Below are positions 27,151 through 36,511 of a stretch of 64,000 bases of DNA, piece by piece. The DNA is from Sphingomonas pituitosa NBRC 102491 (lineage in GTDB: Bacteria > Pseudomonadota > Alphaproteobacteria > Sphingomonadales > Sphingomonadaceae). Under the pieces are notes generated by a model. That model was not told the DNA's origin, made no database searches, and worked only from the letters and a program-made list of their open reading frames with translations. Made by a program: the position numbers and the translations under genes. Within the stretch, counting starts at the first letter, position 1. Each line of letters begins with the position of its first letter. Location of the stretch: NCBI RefSeq assembly GCF_001598435.1, contig NZ_BCYY01000002.1, positions 248,001-312,000 on the forward strand, in the 5' to 3' direction.

Positions 27151-27232
27151 CGTGGAGCGCCGCCCGCTGGACAAGCATGCAGGCCGCGCTCATCCTGCCG
27201 CCCAAGCACGCCTGTGCGGGGGAGGACTGCCG

Positions 27233-28192
27233 ATGCTCCGTCTGACACTGTTGGTCGTTGCCCCGCTCCTTGCCGCCCCGCTGGCGCAGCAGTCCGGCCC
27301 GCCACCCGGCAAAGGGCATCTGGTACTCGACGAGGAGGCCATCGTCGTCACCGGCACGGTGCCGCGGTGCTGGCCGCGCGCGGACGATCCGCAGGACGCT
27401 GTCGATCTCGGCGCGAGCACGGGAACGCGCCACCGGCAGCTGATCTGGCGCGATGCGGCGGCGGCACGCTACGCCCTGGTGCCGGATCATTTCCCCACCG
27501 CCGCTCCAACGCTCTGGCAACGGGCCGGCGTGAGGCTGAAGGACTTCGTGTTCCGCGTGCCCGAGGACGGCGAAAAAGTCTGCATCGGCGCGCGCTCCCG
27601 GCTGGGAGGCGGCGTTGCCCAATTGCGGCGCGGCTTCGATGCCCGCCCCTATTGGGGCAAATACATGATCCTCACCGCCGACGTCGCCGCCCGAAAGGCA
27701 GGCCGTGTCGACATGTGGATCGCCGCCGGTGCCGAGGACCCTCGCCCGATTGACGACGCCAATCTAGGCCGGGATATCGTTGCGGGCGGCTTCAAGCAGG
27801 TCCCCATCTCCGGCGACTTTGCCTGGAAGCGGGTGCGGTTCCTGATCGGACCCATGCCCTGCATGGCGGCGCAGATCAGCTACGGCATCCAGCTGCAGGA
27901 CGGCGGCGATGCCTGGCTGGCGCGACCCCGCTTCACCGAGGTGCCGGAGGAACAACTCTCGCCGTCGATGCGCCGCGTGCTGCACGGGGCGGCAATGCTG
28001 CGGAGCGATCCGATCTGCCGCTACCGCCTGCAGAACGCCCCGCTCTACACCTTCCGGGGCAAGCGGGCCGTTCTGCTGGCGCCCGGATCGCCGGTATATC
28101 CCGGGATGCGCATTTCCGCACGGCAGCCCAATGGGTCGCTCAGCGGCGTCGACTACCGTAACCGCTTCGCCCCGGGCATCATCGAATTCTGA
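27233..28192 (+). CDS. Secreted protein of unknown function with an IVVTG motif
   Basis: Not recognised. 319 residues from ATG 27233 with GGGGGAGGA upstream. Signal peptide (LRLTLLVVAPLLAAPLA, before QQS), then EEAIVVTGTVPR, the same kind of TonB-plug-like phrase seen in the secreted protein at 20367-21293. The rest is mixed beta-rich sequence with several cysteines (PRCWPRADD, VCIGARS, PMPCMAAQ, DPICRYRL). The region KYMILTADVAARKAGRVDMWIAAGAED suggests a jelly-roll, carbohydrate-binding-like fold; that is inference. It converges on the ABC exporter gene, with 27 bases between them. Confidence 0.7.
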   Translation: MLRLTLLVVAPLLAAPLAQQSGPPPGKGHLVLDEEAIVVTGTVPRCWPRADDPQDAVDLGASTGTRHRQLIWRDAAAARYALVPDHFPTAAPTLWQRAGVRLKDFVFRVPEDGEKVCIGARSRLGGGVAQLRRGFDARPYWGKYMILTADVAARKAGRVDMWIAAGAEDPRPIDDANLGRDIVAGGFKQVPISGDFAWKRVRFLIGPMPCMAAQISYGIQLQDGGDAWLARPRFTEVPEEQLSPSMRRVLHGAAMLRSDPICRYRLQNAPLYTFRGKRAVLLAPGSPVYPGMRISARQPNGSLSGVDYRNRFAPGIIEF

Positions 28193-28219
28193 GTGCGCCC
28201 ATCGTGACGCACGCTTCCG

Positions 28220-30073
28220 TCACCCCGCCGCCTGCCGCTCCACCATTCGCAGCGGCGGGCGCGGGCTGAGCCCGAACATCCGCCGCGCGGTACCGGCGAC
28301 GAAGCGGGGGAATTCGCGCCGCTCGAGCGGGGCATCCAGCCCCTCGGCCTGCAGCGCCCAGAGCCGCTGGAAGGCGCCGCCCGCGCGCAGCAGCGCGAGC
28401 GGCGCGCCGTCCTCCACAATATGGCCATGCTCGACCACGATCACCCGATCGAACCCGACGACGGTGGACAGGCGGTGCGCCACCGCCAGCACCGTGCGGT
28501 GCGCCATCAGTGCGTCGAGCGCCTGCTGCACCTCGATCTCCGACCCCGTATCCAGCGCCGAGGTCGCCTCGTCGAGCAGGACGATCGGTGCCTTGCTGAG
28601 GAACGCGCGGGCAATGCCGATCCGCTGGCGCTGGCCGCCGGAGAGGTTGGTGCCGCGCTCACCGACGATCGTGTCATAGCCCTGCGGCAGCAGCGCGATG
28701 AACCCGGCGCAATGCGCCGCCTCTGCGGCAGCCCGAACTTCCGCGTCCGTCGCATCGGGACGGGCGAAACGGATATTCTCCAGGATCGAGCGATGGAACA
28801 GCAGCACTTCCTGCGGCACCACCGCAACCGCCTGGTGCAAACTCTCCTGCGTCACCCGGTGGATCGGCTGGCCGTCGATCAGCACCTGGCCCGTCTGCGG
28901 ATCGTGCAAGCGCTGGACGAGCTGGAGGATGGTCGACTTGCCGGCGCCCGAGGGGCCGACGATGCCGATCTTCTGGCCGGGCGCGACGGTCAGCGACAGG
29001 TCGTGCAGCACCGGCCTGCCGGGGTGATGGCCGAAGGTGACGCCTTCAATCCGCACCTCGCCGCGCGTGGCGGCCAGCGGCGCCGCATCGGGGGCGTCGT
29101 CCAGCGCGTGTGGGGCGCCTACGATCTCCAGCGTCTCGCGCAGATAGCTGAACTGCTGGCTGGTATCGATCAGCGCCATCGCCAGGTCGCGCGAACCGTT
29201 CAGCATGCGGAAGGTCATCGCGCTGACGACCACCACGTCGCCCGCGGTGATCCCGCCTGCGATCCACCGCTCGACCGCCCAGACCAGCGCCGCGCCGACC
29301 AGGATCACCAGCGCGACATCGTGGAGGACACGGATCCGCTCGACGAACATCCAGCCGCGCTTCTGCGCCGCCGCCTCGGCCTCGAAGAAGCCGCGCAGCC
29401 GCTCCGATTCGCGGCGGCGTGCCCCGAACGACTTGATCGCGGCGATGTTGCCGACCAGGTCGACCAGCTCGCCGCCGCTCTCGCTCGCCGCGCGCGCAAA
29501 GGCCTTGTGGTACTTGTCGCCGCGCATGCCGAGGAAGACGAGGCCGGTGCTGGCCGCGACGAAGATCCCCGTGATCGCCACCGCCATGCGCCAGTCGATC
29601 GCCAGGAAGATCAGCAGCGCGCCGCCGAATGCGATCAGCGGCGGGGTAATCTCCATCAGGATGCGGTGGGTCAGCGCTTGGAACGAGCCGGTCAGCGCGC
29701 CCACCCGGTGCCCGAGCGAACCGCCGCGCTGGTTCTGGAAGAAACCGATGTGATGGCCGGTCAGATAGTGAAACATGTCCAGCCGGATGCGGACGCTGCT
29801 GGCGACGGTGATGTTGCACAACAACATTGCCGCGCCGCGGACCAGCCCGTTTTCCAGCGCGACCAGGCCGACAAATGCCGCAAGCGCGAAGTAGACTGCG
29901 GCGTGCGAGGGCGCCGCGATCGTCATCGAATCGATCAGCAGCTTCATCGCATATTGCACGCCGACCGCGCTCGCCGCGCCGCCCACCACCAGCAGCGCAA
30001 GCAGCGCAAAGGCCAGCGGCCTGCGCGTGACGTAATGGAGCAGGAACCGTGCCGGGCTCTTCAAAAACGGCAT
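28220..30073 (-). CDS. ABC exporter, fused permease and ATPase (MsbA-like half transporter)
   Basis: 617 residues from ATG 30073, with AAGGGG eight bases upstream; the frame is open 15 codons further without a better signal. The N-terminal transmembrane domain (about 15-320) has six hydrophobic segments. The nucleotide-binding domain has Walker A GPSGAGKST, Q-loop VVPQEVLLF, signature LSGGQRQRIGIARA, Walker B IVLLDEATSALD and H-loop AVAHRLST. Probably works as a homodimer exporting a lipid, drug or peptide; the substrate is unknown. There is no membrane-fusion protein gene nearby, so a type I secretion role is unlikely. Confidence 0.92.
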   Translation of the reverse strand: MPFLKSPARFLLHYVTRRPLAFALLALLVVGGAASAVGVQYAMKLLIDSMTIAAPSHAAVYFALAAFVGLVALENGLVRGAAMLLCNITVASSVRIRLDMFHYLTGHHIGFFQNQRGGSLGHRVGALTGSFQALTHRILMEITPPLIAFGGALLIFLAIDWRMAVAITGIFVAASTGLVFLGMRGDKYHKAFARAASESGGELVDLVGNIAAIKSFGARRRESERLRGFFEAEAAAQKRGWMFVERIRVLHDVALVILVGAALVWAVERWIAGGITAGDVVVVSAMTFRMLNGSRDLAMALIDTSQQFSYLRETLEIVGAPHALDDAPDAAPLAATRGEVRIEGVTFGHHPGRPVLHDLSLTVAPGQKIGIVGPSGAGKSTILQLVQRLHDPQTGQVLIDGQPIHRVTQESLHQAVAVVPQEVLLFHRSILENIRFARPDATDAEVRAAAEAAHCAGFIALLPQGYDTIVGERGTNLSGGQRQRIGIARAFLSKAPIVLLDEATSALDTGSEIEVQQALDALMAHRTVLAVAHRLSTVVGFDRVIVVEHGHIVEDGAPLALLRAGGAFQRLWALQAEGLDAPLERREFPRFVAGTARRMFGLSPRPPLRMVERQAAG

Positions 30074-30233
30074 GTCGTTCCCCTTCAGGGTTTCCGGGCG
30101 CTGCATTGCAACAAACATGCGCCCGAAAAGAGCCGTCGCGGGATGAACGCACTGTGAACTTTCCGGAAAGGGAAGGTCAGTGGAGAAGATGCGTCGGTGA
30201 ATTGCGGCAGAATCGGGGCACGGTGGCCGCGGC

Positions 30234-32186
30234 TCAGCGCTCGTGGAGGATAGCCGCCGCGCCCCCGGTTGCTGCGAGGTTGAGCGTCAGCACCGTGTCG
30301 GACGCGACGCGGCGGCTGTCCACCTGCACCGCGTCAGGGGCCGCGCCGTCCGTCCAGATCCGCGCCTCTGCGCCGCGCGCGCCGAGGAATGCGAGCGGCA
30401 CCGCGACGCTGCGGGCCTTCTCGTTGTTCATCGCGCCCAGATACCAGCTTTTGCCCTTGCGGCGGGCAAGCACGATATATTCGCCCGTTTCGCCCGCCAG
30501 AAAGCGCGTCTCGTCCCAGCTTGCCGGCACCGCATTGATGAAGTCGAAACCCGTCGGGCTCGCCGCATAGGTGTCCGGGCTGTCCGCCACCGCTGCGAGC
30601 GGCGAGAGGTAGACGACGTACATCGCCAGGCCGTGGGCGCGGGTCGTCTGCACCAGCGGCAGGTCATTGCGAATCTGGAAGTTGGCGGGCGCCACGTTAC
30701 GGAACCCGCCGGGGGTATAGTCCATCGGCCCCAGCAGACCGCGGGTATAGGCGAGCATGACGTTGTTGCCGGCGGTCGCGCGCCGGCTCCACTTGTTGTA
30801 CTCGGCGCCCATCACGCCTTCCTGGGTCACGAAGTTCGGCCAGGTGCGGGTAAGGCCGCGCGGCGGGAAGGCGCCGTGCAGGTCGACCATCAGGTGGTGC
30901 CGCGCCGCCGCCCCCAGCAATTTCTGGTACCAGTTGACCATCCACTGGTCGTCGCGGTCCATGAAGTCGATCTTGATGCCGGCGATGCCGAGCTTCTCGT
31001 AGAGCGCGAGCGCATCCTCCATCTGCTCGTCGATCGCCTGCCAGTGCGCCCACAGCCACAGCCGCACCTTCTTGCTGCGGGCATAGTCGGCGACGTCCTG
31101 GAGGTTGATCGCATCGGCCCATCGGGTGATGTCGACCCCCGGCCGCCGCACCCCGCCGCCGCCCGCGCCGGCGTACCAGCCCTCGTCGATCATCGTGTAG
31201 GGAAAGCCGTTCTCGGCCGCGAAATCGATGAACGCCTTCGCCACCGCGGTCGTCGTGCGCTGGCCCGGCAGCTTGGCGATCACCGGCCCGTTCCACCAGT
31301 CCCAGCTTGTAAGGCCGGGCTTGATCCAGCTCGTGTCCTCGATCCGGCTCGGTGTGGAGAGGTTGGTGAGCAGCGTCGATTCGTGCAGCTTGCCCAGCTG
31401 GTCGGCGAGCATCACGACGCGCCACGGCGTCACGATCGGGCTGCCGACGCGCGTGCGCACGGCGAGGCGCGAGTCGTCGAGCGAAGGCGAAAGCTTGATC
31501 TGCAGCCCCGGCCCGCCGTCGCCGCGGCCGGTGAGATACATGCCGGCGAAGTCGATCAGGTCGGCCTCGGCCAGCGCGAAGGCGGCCTTCCCCGTCTCAC
31601 AGGCGAAGGGCAGGTCGAACAGATTGTGGTCGCGCAGGCGGGTCGTGTCGACCGGATCGAACTCGCCTTCATGGCTGGAGCCGAAATGGCCGACATTGAA
31701 GCCCCAGCACTTCCATGGCTGCGGGAAATAGAAGCCGGTCCGCTCGTACCGGACGATCGCCGCTGCGGTCGCCGCCTGCACCGGCACCACCGTCCGGAAC
31801 GCGACGCCGTCATCATAAGCGCGCAGGACCAGGTCCATCCGCCGCTTCGCGCCACCGCGTTCCTGGAAATGGATGGTCAGCTGGTTATAGCGGTCGCGGC
31901 CCTCGTCGGCCTTGCCGAGCACGATCTTGTAGCGTGTGTCGGCGCTGGTCGCCTCGCTGCCGGTGATCGCCATGCCGAAGCCGATCGCATCGCGATCGAG
32001 ATCCAGCGCGATCGGCGACGGCGCGAGCACCATCTCCCCCCGTCGCTGGACCAGATAATTGGGCGTGCCCTGGCGATCGAGCGCCACGACAATCCGGTTG
32101 GCGCCGTCCGGCGACACCGCCTCCAGCGTCTGCCCGGCGGCCGGAGCCGCGATCAGCAGCGCGACCGACCCGAGCAGCGGCTTCAC
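30234..32186 (-). CDS. Glycoside hydrolase family 97 (alpha-glucosidase / alpha-galactosidase type)
   Basis: Secreted or periplasmic glycosidase, 650 residues: signal peptide (LLGSVALLIAAPAAGQ), N-terminal beta-sandwich, central TIM barrel (about 280-540) and C-terminal beta domain. Barrel motifs: TSWDWWNGP, YTMIDEGWYAG, GIKIDFMDRDDQ, DLHGAFPPRGLTRTWPN and VMGAEYNKW. The Asp in KIDFMDRDD sits where retaining GH97 enzymes have their nucleophile, so an alpha-galactosidase-like retaining mechanism is likelier than the inverting SusB type. It starts with GTG overlapping the esterase stop (GTGA), so it is coupled to it. It is the last gene of a transporter-esterase-glycosidase set. Confidence 0.9.
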   Translation of the reverse strand: MKPLLGSVALLIAAPAAGQTLEAVSPDGANRIVVALDRQGTPNYLVQRRGEMVLAPSPIALDLDRDAIGFGMAITGSEATSADTRYKIVLGKADEGRDRYNQLTIHFQERGGAKRRMDLVLRAYDDGVAFRTVVPVQAATAAAIVRYERTGFYFPQPWKCWGFNVGHFGSSHEGEFDPVDTTRLRDHNLFDLPFACETGKAAFALAEADLIDFAGMYLTGRGDGGPGLQIKLSPSLDDSRLAVRTRVGSPIVTPWRVVMLADQLGKLHESTLLTNLSTPSRIEDTSWIKPGLTSWDWWNGPVIAKLPGQRTTTAVAKAFIDFAAENGFPYTMIDEGWYAGAGGGGVRRPGVDITRWADAINLQDVADYARSKKVRLWLWAHWQAIDEQMEDALALYEKLGIAGIKIDFMDRDDQWMVNWYQKLLGAAARHHLMVDLHGAFPPRGLTRTWPNFVTQEGVMGAEYNKWSRRATAGNNVMLAYTRGLLGPMDYTPGGFRNVAPANFQIRNDLPLVQTTRAHGLAMYVVYLSPLAAVADSPDTYAASPTGFDFINAVPASWDETRFLAGETGEYIVLARRKGKSWYLGAMNNEKARSVAVPLAFLGARGAEARIWTDGAAPDAVQVDSRRVASDTVLTLNLAATGGAAAILHER

Positions 32187-32902
32187 GCGTGGCGGGCCTT
32201 CAGGATCGGCTCGATCACCGTCGCCATCGCGTCGTAGCCGGCTTCGGTGGGGTGGACGCCGTCATAGGCGAGGCCCGGCTTCATCGCGCCCTTCGCGTCG
32301 CCCAGGACGGGGGTGTAGTCCACCCAGGTCAGGCGCTCGGCCGTGGCATAGCCCTGCAGCCAGGCATTGATCTCGCGGATCGGCCCGACGACGTCGAGAC
32401 CGGGGCGCCAGGGGAAATGATCGGCCGGCGGCACCGAGGCGAGGATCACGCCGATCCCGTTCGCCTTGGCGATCTGGGCCATCATGCGGAAATTGTCGTA
32501 GCTCTGTTCACGCGTCATCGCGCCGGTATTGCCGGCGATGTCGTTGGTGCCGGCCATGATGTGGACGAAGCGCGGCTTCAGATGCACGACGTCCGCCATC
32601 ATCCGCAGCACCATCTGCGGCGTGGTCTGTCCGCCGATGCCGCGGCCGACGCGGCCGGGCGTGAAGAAGCCCGGGCGCTTGCCCTTCCAGCCCTCGGTGA
32701 TCGAATCGCCGAGGAAGACGATGTTGACCTTCTCGCCCGCGGCCAGAATGCGGGCATTGTCCGCGGCGTAGCGGCTCAGTTCGGGAAAATCCTCGTGCAA
32801 CAGGCGCTCCTTGCGCTGCTCCCAGGTCTCCTGCGTCTGCGCACGCGCGACAAACGGAAGCGCAATCGCGCCGGCAAGCAGCGAACGGCGGCGGACGGAC
32901 AT
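32183..32902 (-). CDS. SGNH/GDSL-family hydrolase (probable carbohydrate esterase)
   Basis: 239 residues from ATG 32902, with GGGGAG upstream. A basic N-terminus and signal peptide (RRRSLLAGAIALPFVARA) suggest export, possibly by Tat. Block I VFLGDSITEGW (catalytic Ser), block III HIMAGTNDIAGN (Asn) and block V YDGVHPTEAGY (Asp, His) are complete. Such enzymes often remove acetyl or acyl groups from sugars, which fits its place between a sugar transporter and a GH97 glycosidase. It overlaps the GH97 start by four bases. The exact ester substrate is unknown. Confidence 0.9.
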   Translation of the reverse strand: MSVRRRSLLAGAIALPFVARAQTQETWEQRKERLLHEDFPELSRYAADNARILAAGEKVNIVFLGDSITEGWKGKRPGFFTPGRVGRGIGGQTTPQMVLRMMADVVHLKPRFVHIMAGTNDIAGNTGAMTREQSYDNFRMMAQIAKANGIGVILASVPPADHFPWRPGLDVVGPIREINAWLQGYATAERLTWVDYTPVLGDAKGAMKPGLAYDGVHPTEAGYDAMATVIEPILKARHA

Positions 32903-32989
32903 CACGATTCTCCCCGGGGCAGGTCCTGGTGTTGAGGGCCGAGCGTGGCGCAACGCCGCGAGAGCGTCAAACCTCGCCCGGCCTCGTTT

Positions 32990-34318
32990 TCAATGCAGCG
33001 AAGCAGCACCGCCTGCACGCACCGGCTTGGCGCGGCCGGCGGCGATCGCGAAGCCGCACAGCACGACGTAGCACAGCGCCGGCACGATCAGCGCGAAGGC
33101 ATAGCCGTGCAGGTCCGCCACCTTGCCGACCAGCAGCGGCAGCACCGCGCCGCCGACGATGGCGGTGCACAGCAAGCCCGAGGTCGCCTCCTCGCTCGCC
33201 GCCGAGCGCTCGAGGGTCAGCGTGAAGATGACGGGGAACATGATCGAGTTGAACAGGCCGATCGCCAGCGCGACGAAGCCCGCGCTCACGCCGCCGACCG
33301 CGACGACATAGAGGCACATCGCCGCCGCGATCACGGTGAACAGCGCCAGCAGCTTGTCCGCGCGGACGCGAGTGAGCAGCAGCGAGCCGAGCGCACGACC
33401 GACCATCGCGCCGCCCCAATAGAAGGCGACGGCCTTGCCGGCCTCCTGGAGCGAGACGCCGTGCACGCCGTCGCTGCCCATCAGCGTGCCGAGCAGCGGC
33501 ACCCCGAACGGTGCGTCGGACTGGCCCCAGACGCTGTTGTCGTTGAGGAACAGCGCCATCTGCGTGCCGATCGACACCTCGGCGCCGACATAGAGGAAGA
33601 TGCCCAGCGCGCCGAACAGCGCCCAGCGCGACGAGAAAGCGCCGAACAGGCCCGAGGCAGCGTTCTGCACGGGCGCGGCATCACGAACGACGCGACGGCT
33701 GACGAAGAAGAACACCGCGAGCGCCAGGATCAGGCCGCAGATCCACAGATAGGCGGTATCGATCCCCGCAAGCGCCTCGGCGCGGACCGCCGGATCGACC
33801 ACCGCGCCGGACTTCACCTCGACACCCTTCAGGAACAGGTGCGCGCCGAGCAGCGGGCCCAGGAACGTGCCGAAGGAGTTGAACGTCTGGCTCAGCACCA
33901 GGCGGAAATGGCTGCCCTTGGGGTCGCCCAGTGCGGCGGCAAGCGGGTTGGCGGCGACCTGCAGCACGGTAATGCCGCTGGCCAGCACGAACAGGCCGAG
34001 CAGCACCAGCCAGTAATTGGCGAGGTTGGCCGCCGCCAGCATGATCAGGCACGCCGCCGCCATGGTGCACAGCGCCAGCAGGATCGACGGCACCGCCTTC
34101 AGCCGCGAGACCAGCGCCGCGGCCGGCAGCGAGACGACGAAATAGGCGAAGAAAAAGGCGAAGGCGCTCGCCTGCGCCTGCAGGTTGGTGAGCGTGAAGA
34201 TGCCCTTCACCGCCGCGACCAGCGGATCGACCAGCGAGGTGATGAACCCCCAGGCGAAGAACAGCGTTGTAACCGCGGCGAATGCCAGCGTGGTGTGCGT
34301 TGAACGTGCGGTGGCCAA
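32990..34318 (-). CDS. MFS sugar/H+ symporter, FucP/GluP family
   Basis: About 442 residues with twelve hydrophobic segments. FFAWGFITSLVDPLVAAVKG near the N-terminus and FFAYFVVSLPAA are typical of the FucP subfamily (fucose, glucose/galactose or mannose uptake). TTG 34318 is preceded by GGAGAGGG and is preferred to TTG 34339. First gene of the cluster transporter-esterase-GH97 on the minus strand; presumably takes up the monosaccharide freed by the glycosidase. A LacI-like palindrome lies 48 bases upstream of the start, and a TTGACT -35-like element just beyond it. Confidence 0.9.
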   Translation of the reverse strand: MATARSTHTTLAFAAVTTLFFAWGFITSLVDPLVAAVKGIFTLTNLQAQASAFAFFFAYFVVSLPAAALVSRLKAVPSILLALCTMAAACLIMLAAANLANYWLVLLGLFVLASGITVLQVAANPLAAALGDPKGSHFRLVLSQTFNSFGTFLGPLLGAHLFLKGVEVKSGAVVDPAVRAEALAGIDTAYLWICGLILALAVFFFVSRRVVRDAAPVQNAASGLFGAFSSRWALFGALGIFLYVGAEVSIGTQMALFLNDNSVWGQSDAPFGVPLLGTLMGSDGVHGVSLQEAGKAVAFYWGGAMVGRALGSLLLTRVRADKLLALFTVIAAAMCLYVVAVGGVSAGFVALAIGLFNSIMFPVIFTLTLERSAASEEATSGLLCTAIVGGAVLPLLVGKVADLHGYAFALIVPALCYVVLCGFAIAAGRAKPVRAGGAASLH

Positions 34319-34365
34319 GCGATCCCTCTCCTGCCCCAATGGCTTAATCGGGCGCGACGCTTCCC

Positions 34366-34377
34366 GACAACGTTGGC
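34366..34377. promoter_or_regulatory. LacI-like operator upstream of the sugar cluster
   Basis: GACAACGTTGGC has a perfect CAACGTTG core and is symmetric at five of six pairs, like operators of LacI-family regulators of sugar genes in sphingomonads and xanthomonads. It lies between a TTGACT element (minus strand, 34386-34381) and the transporter start, where a repressor would block transcription. No lacI gene is in the window. Confidence 0.45.
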
Positions 34378-34477
34378 AAAAGTCAAGCAGGAGCGGGTTT
34401 TCGCGCTCGCATCTTCACGCCGGCCTCGCCTATAGGCCGATGCGTTGATAAACGACGCGGCGAGTGGAGTATTGCGC

Positions 34478-36139
34478 GTGGACGAAGTGAAGAAGCTGGC
34501 AAGGACGAAAGCGGCATTGACGAAGGGGGTGGCTGCACTGGCGCTGGCAAGCGCGATTGCCTCTCCCGCAGCAGCCCAGTTCCGGCTGATTCCGAAGCCC
34601 AAGCCCACCGAGACGCCCGTCGCCCGGCCGGCCCCGACGCCGGCGAGCCAGGCGCAGATCCAAGCGCCGGTAAGGACCCAGACCCCGCGGCCGGCCGCAA
34701 CGGCGCGCGCGCCGCAGAGCCAGACCCCGGCGGTGCAGACGCCCCGGCCGACGCTCGCCCCACCCCAGGTTCAGCCGACGCCGCTTGTTCCCGCACCGAT
34801 GGTACAGGCCGCGCCGCTGCCGACGCTGAGCGGCAAGCAGATCGCGGAGCTGCGCCAGCTGCTCACCGATGCGGGCCTGTCGCAGGGCCTGCGCCGCATG
34901 ACCAGCACGGTCACGCTGCCGGGCGACAGCGACGGCATGGTGCGCGCAGCGCTCGATTATGCCCGCGCGGTTCATTCGGGCCGGCTCGATTCGAGCGACT
35001 TCATCAACGACTGGGGCCTGCGCCCCGCCCCCTTTGATCCCGCCCCCGGCTTTGCCGATGCCGTGCGGCGCGATCGCCTCGCCGCCTGGATTCGCTCGCT
35101 GCCGCCGCCCTATGCCGGCTATGACGGGCTGGAGAAGGGCCTGGTCGCCTATCGCGCCATTCTCACCTCCGGCGGCTGGGCGAAGCTCGCGCCGGGACCC
35201 GATCTCGGCAAGGGCGCGAGCGGCGCGCGGGTCAAGGCGCTGCGCAAGCGGCTCGCGGCCGAGGACAAGCTGGTTGCGACCAGCGGCGACGTGTTCGACC
35301 AGGACCTGCAGGACGCCGTGCTCCGCGCGCAGCGCCGCTATGGCCTGCGCCCGACCGGCGTCGTCTCCACCGGCACGCTCGCCGCGCTCAACGTGCCGGT
35401 CGAGGCGCGCGTCCGCCAGATCATGGCGAACATGGAGCGCTGGCGCTGGCTGCCGCAGCAGCTGCCGGCCAAGCGCATCCAGGTGAACATCGCGGCGGCG
35501 GTGATGACCGTGTTCGAGGGCGACAGCCCGATCGCCTCGATGAAGGCCGTGACCGGCCGGCCAGGCAACGAGACGCCGATGCTGCAGTCGCGCATCCACT
35601 CGATCGTGCTCAATCCGCCGTGGAACGTGCCGAGCGGCATCGCGGCAAAGGAGCTGTGGCCCAAGGGCGAGGCCTATCTGAAGGCGCATGGCTACCGGGT
35701 GATCGGCACCGGGCCGGATCGCCGCCTGCAGCAGGAATCGGGGCCGCGCAGCGCGCTCGGCCGCTACAAGTTCGACTTCGACAATCCCTATGCCGTGTAT
35801 CTGCACGACACGCCGGTGCAGTCGGGCTTCAACAGCTACAGCCGGCTCGACAGCCATGGCTGCGTGCGCCTGGAAAAGCCGGGTCCGCTCGCCGAACTGC
35901 TGCTGAAGAACAATCCCGAGTGGCAGCCCGAGGCGATCGCCGCCCAGCTGGAAGGCACCAAGACGGTACGGGTGCGCCTCGCCGATGCGGACCAGGTCGC
36001 GGTCTATCTGCTGTACTGGACCGCTTTCGCGAGCGCCGATGGCACGATGAACTTCCGCGACGATCCCTATAGCTGGGACAAGCTGCTGGCCGAGAAGATC
36101 GAATCGCGCGCGGCCGTCAGCGCCGGCACCGCCTCCTGA
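34478..36139 (+). CDS. L,D-transpeptidase, YcbB/LdtD-like
   Basis: Periplasmic peptidoglycan cross-linking enzyme, 553 residues. GTG 34478 gives a clean signal peptide (TKGVAALALASAIASPAAA); TTG 34445 is an alternative. Then a Pro/Thr/Gln-rich linker of about 80 residues, a scaffold domain (DYARAVHSGRLDSSDF), a peptidoglycan-binding helix bundle (LGKGASGARVKALRKRL, AVLRAQRRYGLRPTGVV), and the YkuD catalytic domain. The catalytic motif is YSRLDSHGCVRLEKP (SHGCVR, nucleophile Cys), with the preceding His in VYLHDTP. YcbB-type enzymes form 3-3 cross-links and are sensitive to carbapenems. A lipoprotein gene follows 23 bases downstream. Confidence 0.92.
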   Translation: MDEVKKLARTKAALTKGVAALALASAIASPAAAQFRLIPKPKPTETPVARPAPTPASQAQIQAPVRTQTPRPAATARAPQSQTPAVQTPRPTLAPPQVQPTPLVPAPMVQAAPLPTLSGKQIAELRQLLTDAGLSQGLRRMTSTVTLPGDSDGMVRAALDYARAVHSGRLDSSDFINDWGLRPAPFDPAPGFADAVRRDRLAAWIRSLPPPYAGYDGLEKGLVAYRAILTSGGWAKLAPGPDLGKGASGARVKALRKRLAAEDKLVATSGDVFDQDLQDAVLRAQRRYGLRPTGVVSTGTLAALNVPVEARVRQIMANMERWRWLPQQLPAKRIQVNIAAAVMTVFEGDSPIASMKAVTGRPGNETPMLQSRIHSIVLNPPWNVPSGIAAKELWPKGEAYLKAHGYRVIGTGPDRRLQQESGPRSALGRYKFDFDNPYAVYLHDTPVQSGFNSYSRLDSHGCVRLEKPGPLAELLLKNNPEWQPEAIAAQLEGTKTVRVRLADADQVAVYLLYWTAFASADGTMNFRDDPYSWDKLLAEKIESRAAVSAGTAS

Positions 36140-36162
36140 ACCCGAACGCCAAGGAACCACCC

Positions 36163-36486
36163 ATGAAGCTGCGCACTCTCGCAATCCTGGCCGGCGCCGG
36201 CCTCACCCTCGCCGCTTGCGGCAGCAAGGACGAAGGCCCTACCGCACCCGACGCCAACGTCACGGAAATCACCGTACCCGAAACGCCGACCGACGTGAAC
36301 GTCTCCACCCAGGAGCCGGCGGCGGTCGAGCCCGCCAACGCCGCACCGGCGCCGGTGGCCACGCCGAGCGAGAAGCCGACGCCGTTCAGCGACCGCGAGC
36401 AGACCGAATCGGATGCCGCCGCGACCGGCATGACGTCGCGGATCGATCGCAACGCCGACAGCGAAAATCAGGAAAAGAAGCAGTAA
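36163..36486 (+). CDS. Small lipoprotein of unknown function
   Basis: 107 residues with a lipoprotein signal peptide: LAGAGLTLAACGSKDEG, lipobox LAAC. The mature part is acidic and rich in Pro, Thr, Ala and Glu, probably disordered, with no recognised domain. RBS AAGGA. It follows the L,D-transpeptidase gene by 23 bases and is likely co-transcribed; a role at the envelope is inferred from that only. Confidence 0.8.
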   Translation: MKLRTLAILAGAGLTLAACGSKDEGPTAPDANVTEITVPETPTDVNVSTQEPAAVEPANAAPAPVATPSEKPTPFSDREQTESDAAATGMTSRIDRNADSENQEKKQ

Positions 36487-36511
36487 ACGAGAATATCGGG
36501 CGGGCCGCGCG

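Noticed and set aside
34445..34477. TTG at 34445 as the L,D-transpeptidase start
   Set aside because: It would add eleven residues before a signal peptide that is well formed from GTG 34478, and has no better ribosome-binding site.
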